DNA of 57,743 nt from Rhizobiaceae bacterium (GTDB lineage: Bacteria; Pseudomonadota; Alphaproteobacteria; Rhizobiales; Rhizobiaceae), in contig JAEPMD010000024.1 in NCBI GenBank assembly GCA_017644105.1, positions 1-57,743 of the forward strand. Direction: 5' to 3'. The notes beneath the pieces are model-generated. The model was not told the DNA's origin. It ran no database searches and saw only the letters and a program-made list of their open reading frames with translations. A program made the translations under genes and the position numbers. Below, piece after piece: positions 43,375 to 52,310 of the stretch. Each line of letters opens with the position of its first letter. The first letter of the stretch is position 1.

Positions 43375-44424
43375 ATGGCAGAGATACAACTTAAAAAAAT
43401 TTCAAAACGCTGGGGCTCATTCGTCGGAGTTGATAATTTCGACCTGACCATCAAGGATCAGGAATTCCTCGTTTTATTAGGCCCCTCTGGTTGCGGCAAA
43501 ACTACCACAATGCGCATGATCGCAGGGCTGGAAGACGCCACCGAAGGCGACATTCTCATTGATGGCAACCGCGTCAACGACAAGGAACCCAAAGATCGTG
43601 ATGTCGCAATGGTGTTCCAATCATACGCGCTTTACCCAAACATGAATGTTTATGAGAACATCCGCTTTCCACTCAAAGTGCGCGGCATTGATCCATCAAC
43701 TCATGATGAACGCGTTAAGCGTGCTTCTGCGATGGTGGAGCTTGATGAGTTCATGCATCGTCGCCCGGCAGAACTCTCAGGTGGTCAGCGCCAACGTGTC
43801 GCCCTCGCCCGTGCTATTGTGCGTAAGCCGAAAGTGTTCTTGATGGATGAGCCGTTATCCAATCTCGACGCCAAGCTCCGTGTGTCGACCCGCGCGCAGA
43901 TTAAAAATCTAAGCCACGAACTAAAAGTCACAACCATCTATGTGACCCACGATCAAATCGAAGCCATGACATTGGCCGATCGTGTTGTTGTCATGAAACA
44001 AGGCATTGTGCAGCAAGTTGGTAGTCCAACCGATATTTATGACCACCCTGCAAATACATTTGTTGCCAGCTTTATCGGCTCGCCCGCAATGAACTTAATG
44101 GATGGCACTTTAGCGGATGGCACATTCACCGCCGATCACGTGAGCATTCCAGGACTAAGCGCTCCTGATGGGAAGATCACACTGGGCTTCAGAGCCGAAG
44201 ACGCTGAAGTGGTTAAATCAGGTGGTCAGATCAATGCACCGATTTATTCGCTTGAACTTTTGGGTGAAGCCACAATGGTAACTGTTCGCATCGGTGGATC
44301 ACTTATCGCAGTTAAAACCGACAAAACATTCCGCGCCGATATCGGCGAAACCGTTTCAATAAAAATATCAAAAGAGAATTGCCACCTGTTTGATGCGCAA
44401 ACCGGAGGAAGAATAGAGGAATAA
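43375..44424 (+). CDS. CUT1-type sugar ABC transporter ATP-binding protein (UgpC/MalK-like)
   Basis: This 349-aa ATPase starts at ATG 43375, with GGAGG 7 bases upstream; the earlier ATG at 43336 overlaps the operator. Motifs: Walker A GPSGCGKTT, Q-loop MVFQSYALYPNMNVYENI, signature LSGGQRQRVALARAIVRKP, Walker B VFLMDEPLSNLD. The C-terminal TOBE-type regulatory domain contains GFRAEDAEV. It is the first gene of the rightward operon and energises the two permeases downstream. Confidence 0.95.
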   Translation: MAEIQLKKISKRWGSFVGVDNFDLTIKDQEFLVLLGPSGCGKTTTMRMIAGLEDATEGDILIDGNRVNDKEPKDRDVAMVFQSYALYPNMNVYENIRFPLKVRGIDPSTHDERVKRASAMVELDEFMHRRPAELSGGQRQRVALARAIVRKPKVFLMDEPLSNLDAKLRVSTRAQIKNLSHELKVTTIYVTHDQIEAMTLADRVVVMKQGIVQQVGSPTDIYDHPANTFVASFIGSPAMNLMDGTLADGTFTADHVSIPGLSAPDGKITLGFRAEDAEVVKSGGQINAPIYSLELLGEATMVTVRIGGSLIAVKTDKTFRADIGETVSIKISKENCHLFDAQTGGRIEE

Positions 44425-44461
44425 TCCTCAAAGAACGCCGCAATGATTGGGGCCAAATCAA

Positions 44462-44484
44462 GATGTGCGGTTGCAAGGCACATC
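44462..44484 (+). promoter_or_regulatory. Stem-loop upstream of the binding-protein gene
   Basis: GATGTGC (44462-44468) pairs perfectly with GCACATC (44478-44484) around a 9-nt loop, just before the binding-protein ribosome binding site. Together with the hairpin after that gene it brackets the binding-protein message. Confidence 0.55.
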
Positions 44485-44507
44485 ATTTAAAAACTGGGAG
44501 AGAAGAC

Positions 44508-45731
44508 ATGTTTTTAAAAAAACTCGCGCTGGCAGGCGCAATGACACTTTTAACAACAACTGCTTATGCAGCCTGTGATATTGGCGCGCGCGTCAGCATC
44601 GTTGGCAACGAATTTCCTGCCATTCAAACCATTGGTTCAAACGCTCAGGAATGTTCTGGCGGTGAAGTCAGCACAAACCTAACAGCTGATCACCAGAAAA
44701 TTAATGTTGCTGGCATGTCCGGCAATCCTGCAGAATACACATCTGCAATCATTGCCAACTCATCCATCGTTGCATTGATGAACGAAGATGTGATCCGTCC
44801 GCTTGACGATCTTATTGCCAAACACGGCCAAGGCCTTAAGAAAAACCAACTGATCACCATTAACGGTAAAGTTATGGCGGTTGCTTTCATGGCCAATGCG
44901 CAGCATTTGGTTTACCGCGCTGATGTTTTAGAAAAAGCCGGCGTTGAAGCACCAAAAACTTATGAAGACATGCTAGCGGCTGCTAAAAAGATCAAAGATA
45001 TGGGCCTCATGGATAACCCTGTCGGCGGTGCATATAAAGCTGGCTGGAACCTAGCGCAAGAATTCAACAACATGTTCCTTGGCTATGGTGGTTCACACTT
45101 TGAAGAAGGCTCAGCCAAACCAACTGTGAATTCAGAAGCAGGCGTAAAAGCGCTTGAAATGATGAAAGCGCTATCTGAATATATGAACCCAGATTTCCTC
45201 ACGCATGATTCAAACGCAACCAACGCAGAATATCGCGCTGGTAATGTTGCGCTTATGAATATGTGGGGTAGCCGCGCTGCAACACTAACAACAGCTGATG
45301 GTGTTCCGCAAGAAGTGATTGATGGGTTTGCAATTGCAGGACCAATGACTGTCGGTGGCGGCTCTACACCAGCTTCTACGCTATGGTGGGATGGCTGGAC
45401 AGTTGCGAAAAATGTCAGCGATGCTGAAGCTGAAGCAACATTTGTCGCTCTTACTCACGCAATCCGTCCGGATATGCTCAATGAAGAAACATCTCCATTG
45501 GCTGTGTGGCTGATCGATGGCTATGAGCCAACAGATAAAGCTGTCGGCGTGTTTGCGGCCGCGCAAGCCAGCACAACACCATATCCAATGCTGCCATATA
45601 TGGGTCTCATGCACACAGCGCTTGGTGCTGAATTGTCAGACTTCATGCAAGGCAAAGAATCTGCTGAGCAAGCGTTGGCAGATGTTGAAGCTGCCTACAC
45701 CGCAGCTGCAAAAGAAAAAGGCTTCCTCTAA
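44508..45731 (+). CDS. Extracellular solute-binding protein, family 1 (CUT1 transporter)
   Basis: This periplasmic binding protein is 407 aa from ATG 44508, which has GGGAGAG upstream and opens directly into a signal peptide (MFLKKLALAGAMTLLTTTAYA). The family-1 pattern includes ADHQKINVAGMSGNPAEYTSAIIANSSIVALMNEDVIRPLDDLI, the lobe-crossing GKVMAVAFMANAQHLVYRADVLEKAGVEAPKTYEDMLAAAKK and GNVALMNMWGSRAATL. The ligand is likely a polar sugar-like or polyol-like molecule, judged only from the transporter family. Confidence 0.93.
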   Translation: MFLKKLALAGAMTLLTTTAYAACDIGARVSIVGNEFPAIQTIGSNAQECSGGEVSTNLTADHQKINVAGMSGNPAEYTSAIIANSSIVALMNEDVIRPLDDLIAKHGQGLKKNQLITINGKVMAVAFMANAQHLVYRADVLEKAGVEAPKTYEDMLAAAKKIKDMGLMDNPVGGAYKAGWNLAQEFNNMFLGYGGSHFEEGSAKPTVNSEAGVKALEMMKALSEYMNPDFLTHDSNATNAEYRAGNVALMNMWGSRAATLTTADGVPQEVIDGFAIAGPMTVGGGSTPASTLWWDGWTVAKNVSDAEAEATFVALTHAIRPDMLNEETSPLAVWLIDGYEPTDKAVGVFAAAQASTTPYPMLPYMGLMHTALGAELSDFMQGKESAEQALADVEAAYTAAAKEKGFL

Positions 45732-45747
45732 ATTAAGGAGTTGTCAT

Positions 45748-45774
45748 GCGCTGGCGGAATCCCTCCGCCAGTGC
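45748..45774 (+). promoter_or_regulatory. Stem-loop between the binding-protein and MalF-type permease genes
   Basis: CTGGCGGA (45751-45758) pairs perfectly with TCCGCCAG (45764-45771) around a 5-nt loop, extended by three more pairs including a wobble. There is no T-run, so it is better read as an mRNA-stabilising or attenuating element than as a terminator. Confidence 0.65.
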
Positions 45775-45797
45775 CCTGACCCTTTGGATTTACGATC

Positions 45798-46823
45798 ATG
45801 AAACACCGTACGTTTTTCTGGTTCTTCTTGCCGACAGGCCTAGCGATGCTGCTCTTCATTGCGTTTCCGATTGTATCGGTCATTACGCAATCCATGTTCG
45901 CACCGCATGAATCTGTGCTGATAACAGTTGAAAACTGTGATCCCTTTGGCTGTAAGAAAGAAACAACCATTGATCAGGACGCAACACGAGAATTGCGTGA
46001 TTCCAAACCTTTGGGTCGTTTTGTCGGGCTAGATGTTTATTTAGATCGCGGGCATCTTGCGATTAATGAAGTTGCCGAAGCCTGGCGTACATCTGAAACG
46101 ATGGGTGATTTCTGGTCTCGTATGGGTAATCTGCCCTTCTACCGCGCGCTTGCTTTCACACTCACCTATACCTTCGTCTGCACGCCATTCCTCATCATTT
46201 TGGGCATGATGATTGCGCTTGCGGTAAATTCACTCACCAAGTCGATGAAGGGTTTTGTGATCTTCTTATCACTCTTACCATTTACCGTGACGCCGCTGAT
46301 CGGATCCTTAGTTTTATTTTGGATGATCGATAGCCGCGGCATATTAGGAAATTTCATATCTTGGGTCGCAGCCGATCCTGATCTTTCAATTAAAGCCTCA
46401 ACACCATTGATGTGGATTGCCATTATTATCTGGGGTGTCTGGCACTCAGCACCCTTTGCTTTCGTGGTCTTTTATGCGGGTCTTCAGACGCTGCCGCAGG
46501 ATCAAATTGAAGCGGCACAAATTGATGGCGCCACCTGTTGGCAACAGATCAAATATGTTGTGGTGCCGCATCTCATGCCTCTCGTGACATTCGTTGCGCT
46601 CATTCAATTGATGGACAATTTCAGAGTGTTTGAACCCATTGTTGGCTTTAACGCTGAAGCACATGCCACAACACTGTCCTGGATTATCTTCAACGATCTA
46701 GGTGGAGAGACGCGCCAATTATCGGCAGCATCTGCGACCTCAGTACTCACAATCCTCGGCGTCGCAATCTTACTATCGCCAGTCCTTGTTCGCACATGGC
46801 GTGATTTTAAGGGGAAACGGTAA
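45798..46823 (+). CDS. CUT1 ABC transporter permease (MalF-type)
   Basis: This is an inner-membrane permease of 341 aa. After the first membrane segment there is a periplasmic loop of about 85 residues (APHESVLITVENCDPFGCKKE, with a possible disulfide), larger than in most CUT1 permeases. Five further segments follow. The coupling motif is in LPQDQIEAAQIDGATCWQQIKYVVVPHL (EAAxxDGA). The start codon lacks a clear ribosome binding site and overlaps the next gene's start at its 3' end. Confidence 0.92.
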   Translation: MKHRTFFWFFLPTGLAMLLFIAFPIVSVITQSMFAPHESVLITVENCDPFGCKKETTIDQDATRELRDSKPLGRFVGLDVYLDRGHLAINEVAEAWRTSETMGDFWSRMGNLPFYRALAFTLTYTFVCTPFLIILGMMIALAVNSLTKSMKGFVIFLSLLPFTVTPLIGSLVLFWMIDSRGILGNFISWVAADPDLSIKASTPLMWIAIIIWGVWHSAPFAFVVFYAGLQTLPQDQIEAAQIDGATCWQQIKYVVVPHLMPLVTFVALIQLMDNFRVFEPIVGFNAEAHATTLSWIIFNDLGGETRQLSAASATSVLTILGVAILLSPVLVRTWRDFKGKR

Positions 46824-47704
46824 TGGCTAGCAAAGCACAACAACAGCCGCTTGGGCTAAAAATTGCAGTCTATGGCTTTATTTTCATCTGGATCATGATG
46901 GCTGCTTTCCCATTTGCTTGGACAGCTTGGGGCTCGTTCAAGGTTGAATTGGATTTCTTTTCAATCGCCGATTGGACCAATGCCATTACCGGTGAACGCA
47001 CGAAGATGACCCACGGTAGTGCGTTTACATTGGCAGGTTATGAAGGCGCGTGGATCCAGGAAGAATTTTGGCGTGCGACGATCAATACAGGCATTGTCTG
47101 CGTTTTCGTTGTCTGCACATCGCTGACAATTGGAACACTTGGCGGCTATGCGCTGTCACGTTCTGGCTATCGCTATACATTCTGGTTGCTGATCGCAGCG
47201 CTTATTTTCCGCGCCCTGCCCCCAGCCACATTGGTAGCTGGTTATATGCTGCCATTTTTTGAATGGAATGTCTGGGGTATTCTCCCGACAGCAATTATCG
47301 TGCTTGTTGCGATGAACCAGCCGTTCACGCTCTGGATGCTCCATTCATTTTTCCAAAACATTCCGAAAGAATTGGATGAAAGTGCCAAAGTCGATGGCTG
47401 CACGCAGTTCCAAGCCTTCCGATTTGTCATTGTGCCTGTGATGTGGCCGGGTGTGATTACCACTGGTCTGTTTAGTTTCCTTTTGGCTTACAATGATCTG
47501 ATTGTGACATCCATGCTGCTATCTGAATCAAATCGCACAATGGTGCCAGCAATCGCAGCCTTCCTTGGCTCCACCTATAACGAAGGACAAGTGATGTTCG
47601 CTGTTGCTGCTGTGGTATCTGCAACTGTGCCACTATTCTTCTTGGTGATGTTCTTCCAACGTCAAATTGTCTCCGGTCTTACTGCCGGTGCGGTGAAAGG
47701 GTAA
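46823..47704 (+). CDS. CUT1 ABC transporter permease (MalG-type)
   Basis: This is the second permease (293 aa, six membrane segments). The coupling motif is IPKELDESAKVDGCTQFQAFRFVIVPVMWPG (ExAxxDG). It starts on the last base of the MalF-type gene and is 2 bases from the next gene, so the transporter and enzyme genes are one operon. Confidence 0.93.
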   Translation: MASKAQQQPLGLKIAVYGFIFIWIMMAAFPFAWTAWGSFKVELDFFSIADWTNAITGERTKMTHGSAFTLAGYEGAWIQEEFWRATINTGIVCVFVVCTSLTIGTLGGYALSRSGYRYTFWLLIAALIFRALPPATLVAGYMLPFFEWNVWGILPTAIIVLVAMNQPFTLWMLHSFFQNIPKELDESAKVDGCTQFQAFRFVIVPVMWPGVITTGLFSFLLAYNDLIVTSMLLSESNRTMVPAIAAFLGSTYNEGQVMFAVAAVVSATVPLFFLVMFFQRQIVSGLTAGAVKG

Positions 47705-47706
47705 TT

Positions 47707-48204
47707 ATGAGTTCTTATGACGAAAAAAGCGCTGCCACATTAGCCGCCGTCAAACGTATGGAAGATGGCCTTGCCGCCAATGAAAACGACATGAGCATTT
47801 ACTTCCATGAAGACTTTAAATGGCGTGGCAATCGCGGCTGCGGTACCAAGAATTCACTCGCCGAATTTCGATCCAACTGGCAATTACCGCTACGCGCTGC
47901 ATTTACGGATCGTGATTACAAAACCGAAAAGTTTATGGCTGATGGCGATTGGGCCGCTTGTTTTGGCCACATCGAGGCCACACATTCCGGAACTTTTATG
48001 GGTATCGCGCCGACCGGCAAACGCGTGAAAATCCCCTATATGGATTTCTGGCGCGTCGAAGATGGCCGCATTGCTGATAATCCAGTATCCGTTGATTTCG
48101 CATCCGTAATGCATCAGCTCGGCATCGATGTCTTCGGTGGCGAAGGCTGGGAAGCCTATGACAATCAAGAAAAACAACCTCCAAAGCCCGAAGGACAGAT
48201 TTAG
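47707..48204 (+). CDS. Single-domain SnoaL-like (ester cyclase family) protein
   Basis: This 165-aa NTF2-fold protein has DMSIYFHEDFKWRGNRGCGTKNSLAEFRSNWQLPLRAAF, then GDWAACFGHIEATHSGTFMGIAPTGKRVKIPYMDFWRVEDGRI. The GIAPTGK signature is shared with both domains of the divergent SnoaL-like protein. It likely acts on a cyclic or keto intermediate. It lies between transporter and dehydrogenase genes, with gaps of 2-3 bases. Confidence 0.88.
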   Translation: MSSYDEKSAATLAAVKRMEDGLAANENDMSIYFHEDFKWRGNRGCGTKNSLAEFRSNWQLPLRAAFTDRDYKTEKFMADGDWAACFGHIEATHSGTFMGIAPTGKRVKIPYMDFWRVEDGRIADNPVSVDFASVMHQLGIDVFGGEGWEAYDNQEKQPPKPEGQI

Positions 48205-48207
48205 ACC

Positions 48208-49518
48208 ATGGCGATTGTGCATTTAAAAAGCGGAAAACCCGAAGCCGAGCGAAAAGATGACGACGCCAAGGTCAGAGCCGTGGTTGAGGTAACATTATCC
48301 GACATCGAAGAACGCGGTGACGCTGCCATTCGAGATCTTTCCAAAAAGTTCGATAATTACGCCCCGGAAAGCTTTCGCCTCACGCAATCTGAAATTGATG
48401 CGGCTATGCAGAAGGTTTCAACGCGCGACATGCAAGATATTGAATTCGCGCAGGATCAGATCAGGCGTTTTGCCCAAGCTCAACGTGCGAGCATGACAGA
48501 CGTTGAAGTTGAAACCTTGCCCGGCGTTGTGCTCGGTCACAAAAACATTCCGGTTCAGTCTGTGGGTTGCTATGTACCGGGCGGCAAATTCCCGATGGTC
48601 GCGTCTGCCCATATGTCAGTTTTAACGGCTTCAGTTGCCGGTGTACCACGTATTATTGCGTCTGCTCCTCCTGTAGACGGTGGTCCACATCCGGCAATTG
48701 TTGCTGCCATGCATAAAGGCGGTGCGCATGAAATTTATGTCATGGGTGGCATTCAAGCTGTCGGTGCCATGGCTATTGGCACAGAAACCATTGATCCCGT
48801 TCATATGCTTGTGGGTCCCGGAAATGCCTTTGTTGCAGAAGCCAAACGCCAACTCTTTGGCCGTGTTGGGATTGATTTATTTGCAGGCCCAACAGAGACA
48901 ATGGTGATTGCCGATAAGACGGTCGATGCAGAGCTCTGCGCTACAGATCTCTTGGGACAAGCAGAACATGGTTACAATTCCCCTGCATGCATGATCACCA
49001 ATGATCGCCAACTTGCTGAAGATACATTGACCGAGATCGAACGAATTTTGGACATGCTGCCCACAGCTGAAACAGCGCGGACAAGCTGGGAAGATTATGG
49101 CGATATGATCTTGTGCGATACCTATGATGAAATGCTGGAAGTTGCCAATGACATGGCTTACGAGCATGTACAGATCATGACCGATCGCGATGACTGGTTC
49201 TTGGAAAACATGCATTCCTATGGCGCCCTTTTCTTAGGCCCGCGGACGAATGTTGCCAATGGTGACAAGGTGATCGGCACTAACCACACACTTCCCACCA
49301 AAAAGGCGGGACGTTACACAGGCGGCCTCTGGGTTGGTAAATTCTTAAAGACTCACAGTTATCAAAAAATCACAACAGATGAAGCCGCAACGACCATTGG
49401 TGAATATGGATCTCGGCTTTGCATGTTAGAAGGCTTTGTGGGTCACGCAGAGCAATGCAATATTAGAGTTCGCAGATATGGACGTAAAAACGTGCCATAC
49501 GGAACGGCAGCTGAGTAA
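48208..49518 (+). CDS. HisD-like zinc NAD-dependent alcohol dehydrogenase (not histidinol biosynthesis by context)
   Basis: This 436-aa histidinol-dehydrogenase-family protein oxidises an alcohol to the carboxylate in two NAD-dependent steps in the model enzyme. It shows [55 protein letters not shown] (Gln and His zinc ligands) and GTNHTLPT near the C-terminus. No other his genes are nearby. Related catabolic homologues, such as the dihydroxypropanesulfonate dehydrogenase HpsN, act on other diols. The true substrate is probably an intermediate of this cluster. Confidence 0.9.
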   Translation: MAIVHLKSGKPEAERKDDDAKVRAVVEVTLSDIEERGDAAIRDLSKKFDNYAPESFRLTQSEIDAAMQKVSTRDMQDIEFAQDQIRRFAQAQRASMTDVEVETLPGVVLGHKNIPVQSVGCYVPGGKFPMVASAHMSVLTASVAGVPRIIASAPPVDGGPHPAIVAAMHKGGAHEIYVMGGIQAVGAMAIGTETIDPVHMLVGPGNAFVAEAKRQLFGRVGIDLFAGPTETMVIADKTVDAELCATDLLGQAEHGYNSPACMITNDRQLAEDTLTEIERILDMLPTAETARTSWEDYGDMILCDTYDEMLEVANDMAYEHVQIMTDRDDWFLENMHSYGALFLGPRTNVANGDKVIGTNHTLPTKKAGRYTGGLWVGKFLKTHSYQKITTDEAATTIGEYGSRLCMLEGFVGHAEQCNIRVRRYGRKNVPYGTAAE

Positions 49519-49524
49519 AATTAT

Positions 49525-50292
49525 ATGAGTAAACTTCCTTCCAGTCCTGGTTTTGATTTAAGCGGAAAGCGCGCCCTTGTCGCAGGTGCTTCTTCGGGTA
49601 TTGGCGTCGCCTGCGCGGTCGCACTTGCCGAACAAGGCGCACACGTCACCCTCGCCGCCCGTCGCTTAGATCGATTGGAAGATATTTCAAACCAGATGAA
49701 AGAGCGCGATTTTAAGGTCGACATATTGCAATTAGATATCAGCGATATCCAAGACACATCTGAACAAATCAGCAAGCATGGTCCCTATGACATTCTGGTC
49801 AATTCTGCAGGTTTGGCGCGTCATTCCAAGACAACAGACACAACGCTCGAAGATTATGATGCTGTGATGAATATCAATGTGCGCGGCGCATATTTTCTAA
49901 CCCAAGCGGTCGCAAAAGGCCTGTTAGACGCGAAAAAAGCGGGATCGCTGATCAATATTTCATCGCAAATGGCACATGTTGGCGGTCAAGACCGCGCGGT
50001 TTATTGCGCATCAAAGCACGCCGTTGAGGGCTTTACAAAAGCCATGGCGATTGAATTTGCACCAAACCAAATTCGCGTGAATACAATTTGCCCGACATTT
50101 ATCAAAACAGAGCTCACCGAGCAGACATTTAAGGATCCTGCCAAAAAAGCCTGGGTGGAAGAAAAAATCAAATTGGGTCGCATCGGCGAAGTGGAAGACA
50201 TTATGGGCGCGGTTCAATATCTTGCCTCAAATGCTTCTTCACTGGTCACCGGCACATCACTCTTAGTCGATGGGGGTTGGACAGCAGATTAA
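49525..50292 (+). CDS. Short-chain dehydrogenase/reductase of the LacI cluster
   Basis: This is a classical SDR of 255 aa: ALVAGASSGIGVACAVALAEQG (cofactor site), ILVNSAGLARHS (NxAG), LINISSQMAHVG (Ser), VYCASKHAVEGFTKAM (YxxxK), and TGTSLLVDGGWTAD at the end. It likely performs an alcohol-ketone step next to the HisD-like oxidation. Its stop overlaps the LacI start as TAATG. Confidence 0.93.
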   Translation: MSKLPSSPGFDLSGKRALVAGASSGIGVACAVALAEQGAHVTLAARRLDRLEDISNQMKERDFKVDILQLDISDIQDTSEQISKHGPYDILVNSAGLARHSKTTDTTLEDYDAVMNINVRGAYFLTQAVAKGLLDAKKAGSLINISSQMAHVGGQDRAVYCASKHAVEGFTKAMAIEFAPNQIRVNTICPTFIKTELTEQTFKDPAKKAWVEEKIKLGRIGEVEDIMGAVQYLASNASSLVTGTSLLVDGGWTAD

Positions 50293-51329
50293 TGTCAACT
50301 GATAAAGTCACATCATTGCAAGTTGCCCGTTTAGCTGGCGTTAGTCAGTCCGCGGTAAGCCGCGTTTTCACACCGGGTGCATCTGTGTCCAAACAAACCG
50401 TCGAGAAAGTCAAAAAAGCAGCACTTGAGCTTGATTACAGACCCAATGTTTTAGCCCGCGCCATGGTTTCCGGCAAAAGCCGTATTATTGGTCTGGTCGT
50501 GGCTTATCTCGACAATCAATTTTATCCTGATGCACTGGAAAAGCTTTCCAATGCGCTTCAGGACCGCGGCTACCACGTTCTCATCTTCATGACCTCAAAC
50601 TCTGCCGCGAGCATAGACTCAGTTGTTGATGAAATTCTTGACTATCAGGTAGACGGCATCATTGCAGCATCGGTTGCCCTCTCCTCAACGCTTGCCAAAC
50701 GTTGCGAAGCGGCAGGCGTTCCAGTTGTCTTATTTAACCGATCACAAGATGATAATGATCTGCCATTTGTGACGTCCGACAATTATTCAGGTGGGAAGAA
50801 AACGGCAGATTTTTTGATCGCAGGTGGTCACGAAAAAATCGCCTATATTGCAGGATGGGAAGGCGCGTCCACTCAGCGAGATCGCGAGGCTGGTTTCACG
50901 GATCGGCTCAAACAATCTGGCCTTGAACTACATAAGCGTGGCGTGGGTAATTTCTCTGCTGAAATCGCATCCAAAGCCTGCCGCGATATGTTTGAAGGTA
51001 CGAAAGAAGACTGGCCAGACGCCATTTTTGTTGCCAATGACCATATGGCCTTTGCGGTTCTTGACACAGTGCGCTTCGAACTGGGCCTTTCAGTGCCAGA
51101 AGATGTCTCCATTGTGGGATATGATGATGTCCCCGTCGCGTCCTGGCCCGCTTATAGCCTCACAACCGTTCGTCAACCTGCCAATCGCATGGTGTCAGAA
51201 ACGGTCGGCATATTAATGGAAGCAATTGACACATCAAATGTGACTCCCAAACGAATAAAGATAGATGGTCCCCTAATCGCTCGCAAAACCGCTCGAATTC
51301 CAAATGGATGGCAAAATGAAACCCAATAG
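50292..51329 (+). CDS. LacI-family transcriptional regulator
   Basis: This 345-aa protein starts at ATG 50292. The N-terminal helix-turn-helix and hinge read SLQVARLAGVSQSAVSRVFTPGASVSKQTVEKVKKAALELDYRPNVLARAM. A periplasmic-binding-protein-like effector domain follows (IIGLVVAYLDNQFYPDALEKL; EDVSIVGYDDVPVASWPAYSLTTVRQP). It is the only LacI protein in the window. The two palindromes at 43269-43340 have LacI symmetry, so it is the inferred regulator of both divergent operons. Confidence 0.93.
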   Translation: MSTDKVTSLQVARLAGVSQSAVSRVFTPGASVSKQTVEKVKKAALELDYRPNVLARAMVSGKSRIIGLVVAYLDNQFYPDALEKLSNALQDRGYHVLIFMTSNSAASIDSVVDEILDYQVDGIIAASVALSSTLAKRCEAAGVPVVLFNRSQDDNDLPFVTSDNYSGGKKTADFLIAGGHEKIAYIAGWEGASTQRDREAGFTDRLKQSGLELHKRGVGNFSAEIASKACRDMFEGTKEDWPDAIFVANDHMAFAVLDTVRFELGLSVPEDVSIVGYDDVPVASWPAYSLTTVRQPANRMVSETVGILMEAIDTSNVTPKRIKIDGPLIARKTARIPNGWQNETQ

Positions 51330-52284
51330 CAACAAGTGGAAAGATTTCCCGGACTACATCTTGGGGATTACCAAAGAAATTTGGGAAGATCGCGGTATTG
51401 CAACGCTCAATTATTATTATACCGATGATATTATTGTAAGGTCGCCATCTGGTATTTCTGTTGGAAATCAACCTGTTATCGCCGCAACCATGGCGACACT
51501 TGCTGAATTTCCAGATAGAACGCTTTTGGGTCAAGATGTTATTTGGTCCGGCACCCCAGAGACAGGCATGCTGAGCTCACATCGTATTTTATCAACAGCA
51601 ACGCATACTGGCGATGGTGTCTATGGCAAGGCGACCGGAACCAAGCTTCAATATCGTATTATTGCTGACTGTCATGCAATTAATGATCAAATCAACGACG
51701 AATGGCTGATCCGAGACCAAGGCGCGATCGTGCGCCAAATGGGATGGGATCCAAAGCAATATGCCGCTGACTTAATCGAACGCGGCGGCGGACCGGATAG
51801 ATGCCTAAAACCATTTACGCCAGCTATTGATAAACCCGGTCCCTATTTAGGTCGCGGAAATGAGAATAAATGGGGTTTGACCTATGTGGGCATATTAAAC
51901 GATCTGATGAAGGGTCGCATGTCGACAATCACAAACCAATATGATCGCGCAGTCCAGTCTGAATTGCCCGGCGGTATCACCGCTCATGGCAGAGGACCAG
52001 TTGATAAATTCTGGATGGGTTTGCGATCCGCCTTCCCAAATGCTGAATTTAAGGTGAACCACCAGATCGGTCGCGAGGACGATAAAATGCCACCGCGGGC
52101 AGCCGTTAGATGGAGCCTATCAGGCAAACATGAAGGCTGGGGAAGTTTTGGTGCGCCAACAGGCGCCGAGGTTTACGTAATGGGGATTTCCCATGCAGAA
52201 TTTGGACCTTGGGGTCTGCGGCGAGAATATACCCTTTTTGATGAAACTGCGATTTGGGCGCAAATTCTCCTCGCAACTGGTTGA
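51316..52284 (+). CDS. Second tandem-domain SnoaL-like protein
   Basis: This 322-aa protein is started at ATG 51316 (GGATGG 5 bases upstream); it overlaps the end of the LacI gene by 14 bases. Two NTF2/SnoaL-like halves can be seen: residues about 10-145 (DYILGITKEIWEDRGIATLNYYYTDDIIVRSPSG) and about 170-320 (VKFHGRGPVDKF-like ITAHGRGPVDKFWMGLRSAFPNAEF). The second half contains GAPTGAEVYVMGISHAEF, a relaxed form of the APTG signature. It is more diverged than the other two SnoaL-like proteins and probably has a distinct activity. Confidence 0.82.
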   Translation: MKPNSNKWKDFPDYILGITKEIWEDRGIATLNYYYTDDIIVRSPSGISVGNQPVIAATMATLAEFPDRTLLGQDVIWSGTPETGMLSSHRILSTATHTGDGVYGKATGTKLQYRIIADCHAINDQINDEWLIRDQGAIVRQMGWDPKQYAADLIERGGGPDRCLKPFTPAIDKPGPYLGRGNENKWGLTYVGILNDLMKGRMSTITNQYDRAVQSELPGGITAHGRGPVDKFWMGLRSAFPNAEFKVNHQIGREDDKMPPRAAVRWSLSGKHEGWGSFGAPTGAEVYVMGISHAEFGPWGLRREYTLFDETAIWAQILLATG

Positions 52285-52310
52285 TAAAATGAACGAAACG
52301 GAAATATGAC

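Noticed and set aside
48208-49518. HpsN of dihydroxypropanesulfonate degradation
   Set aside because: No recognisable HpsO/HpsP partners or sulfolactate-processing genes nearby; the neighbouring enzymes suggest another substrate.
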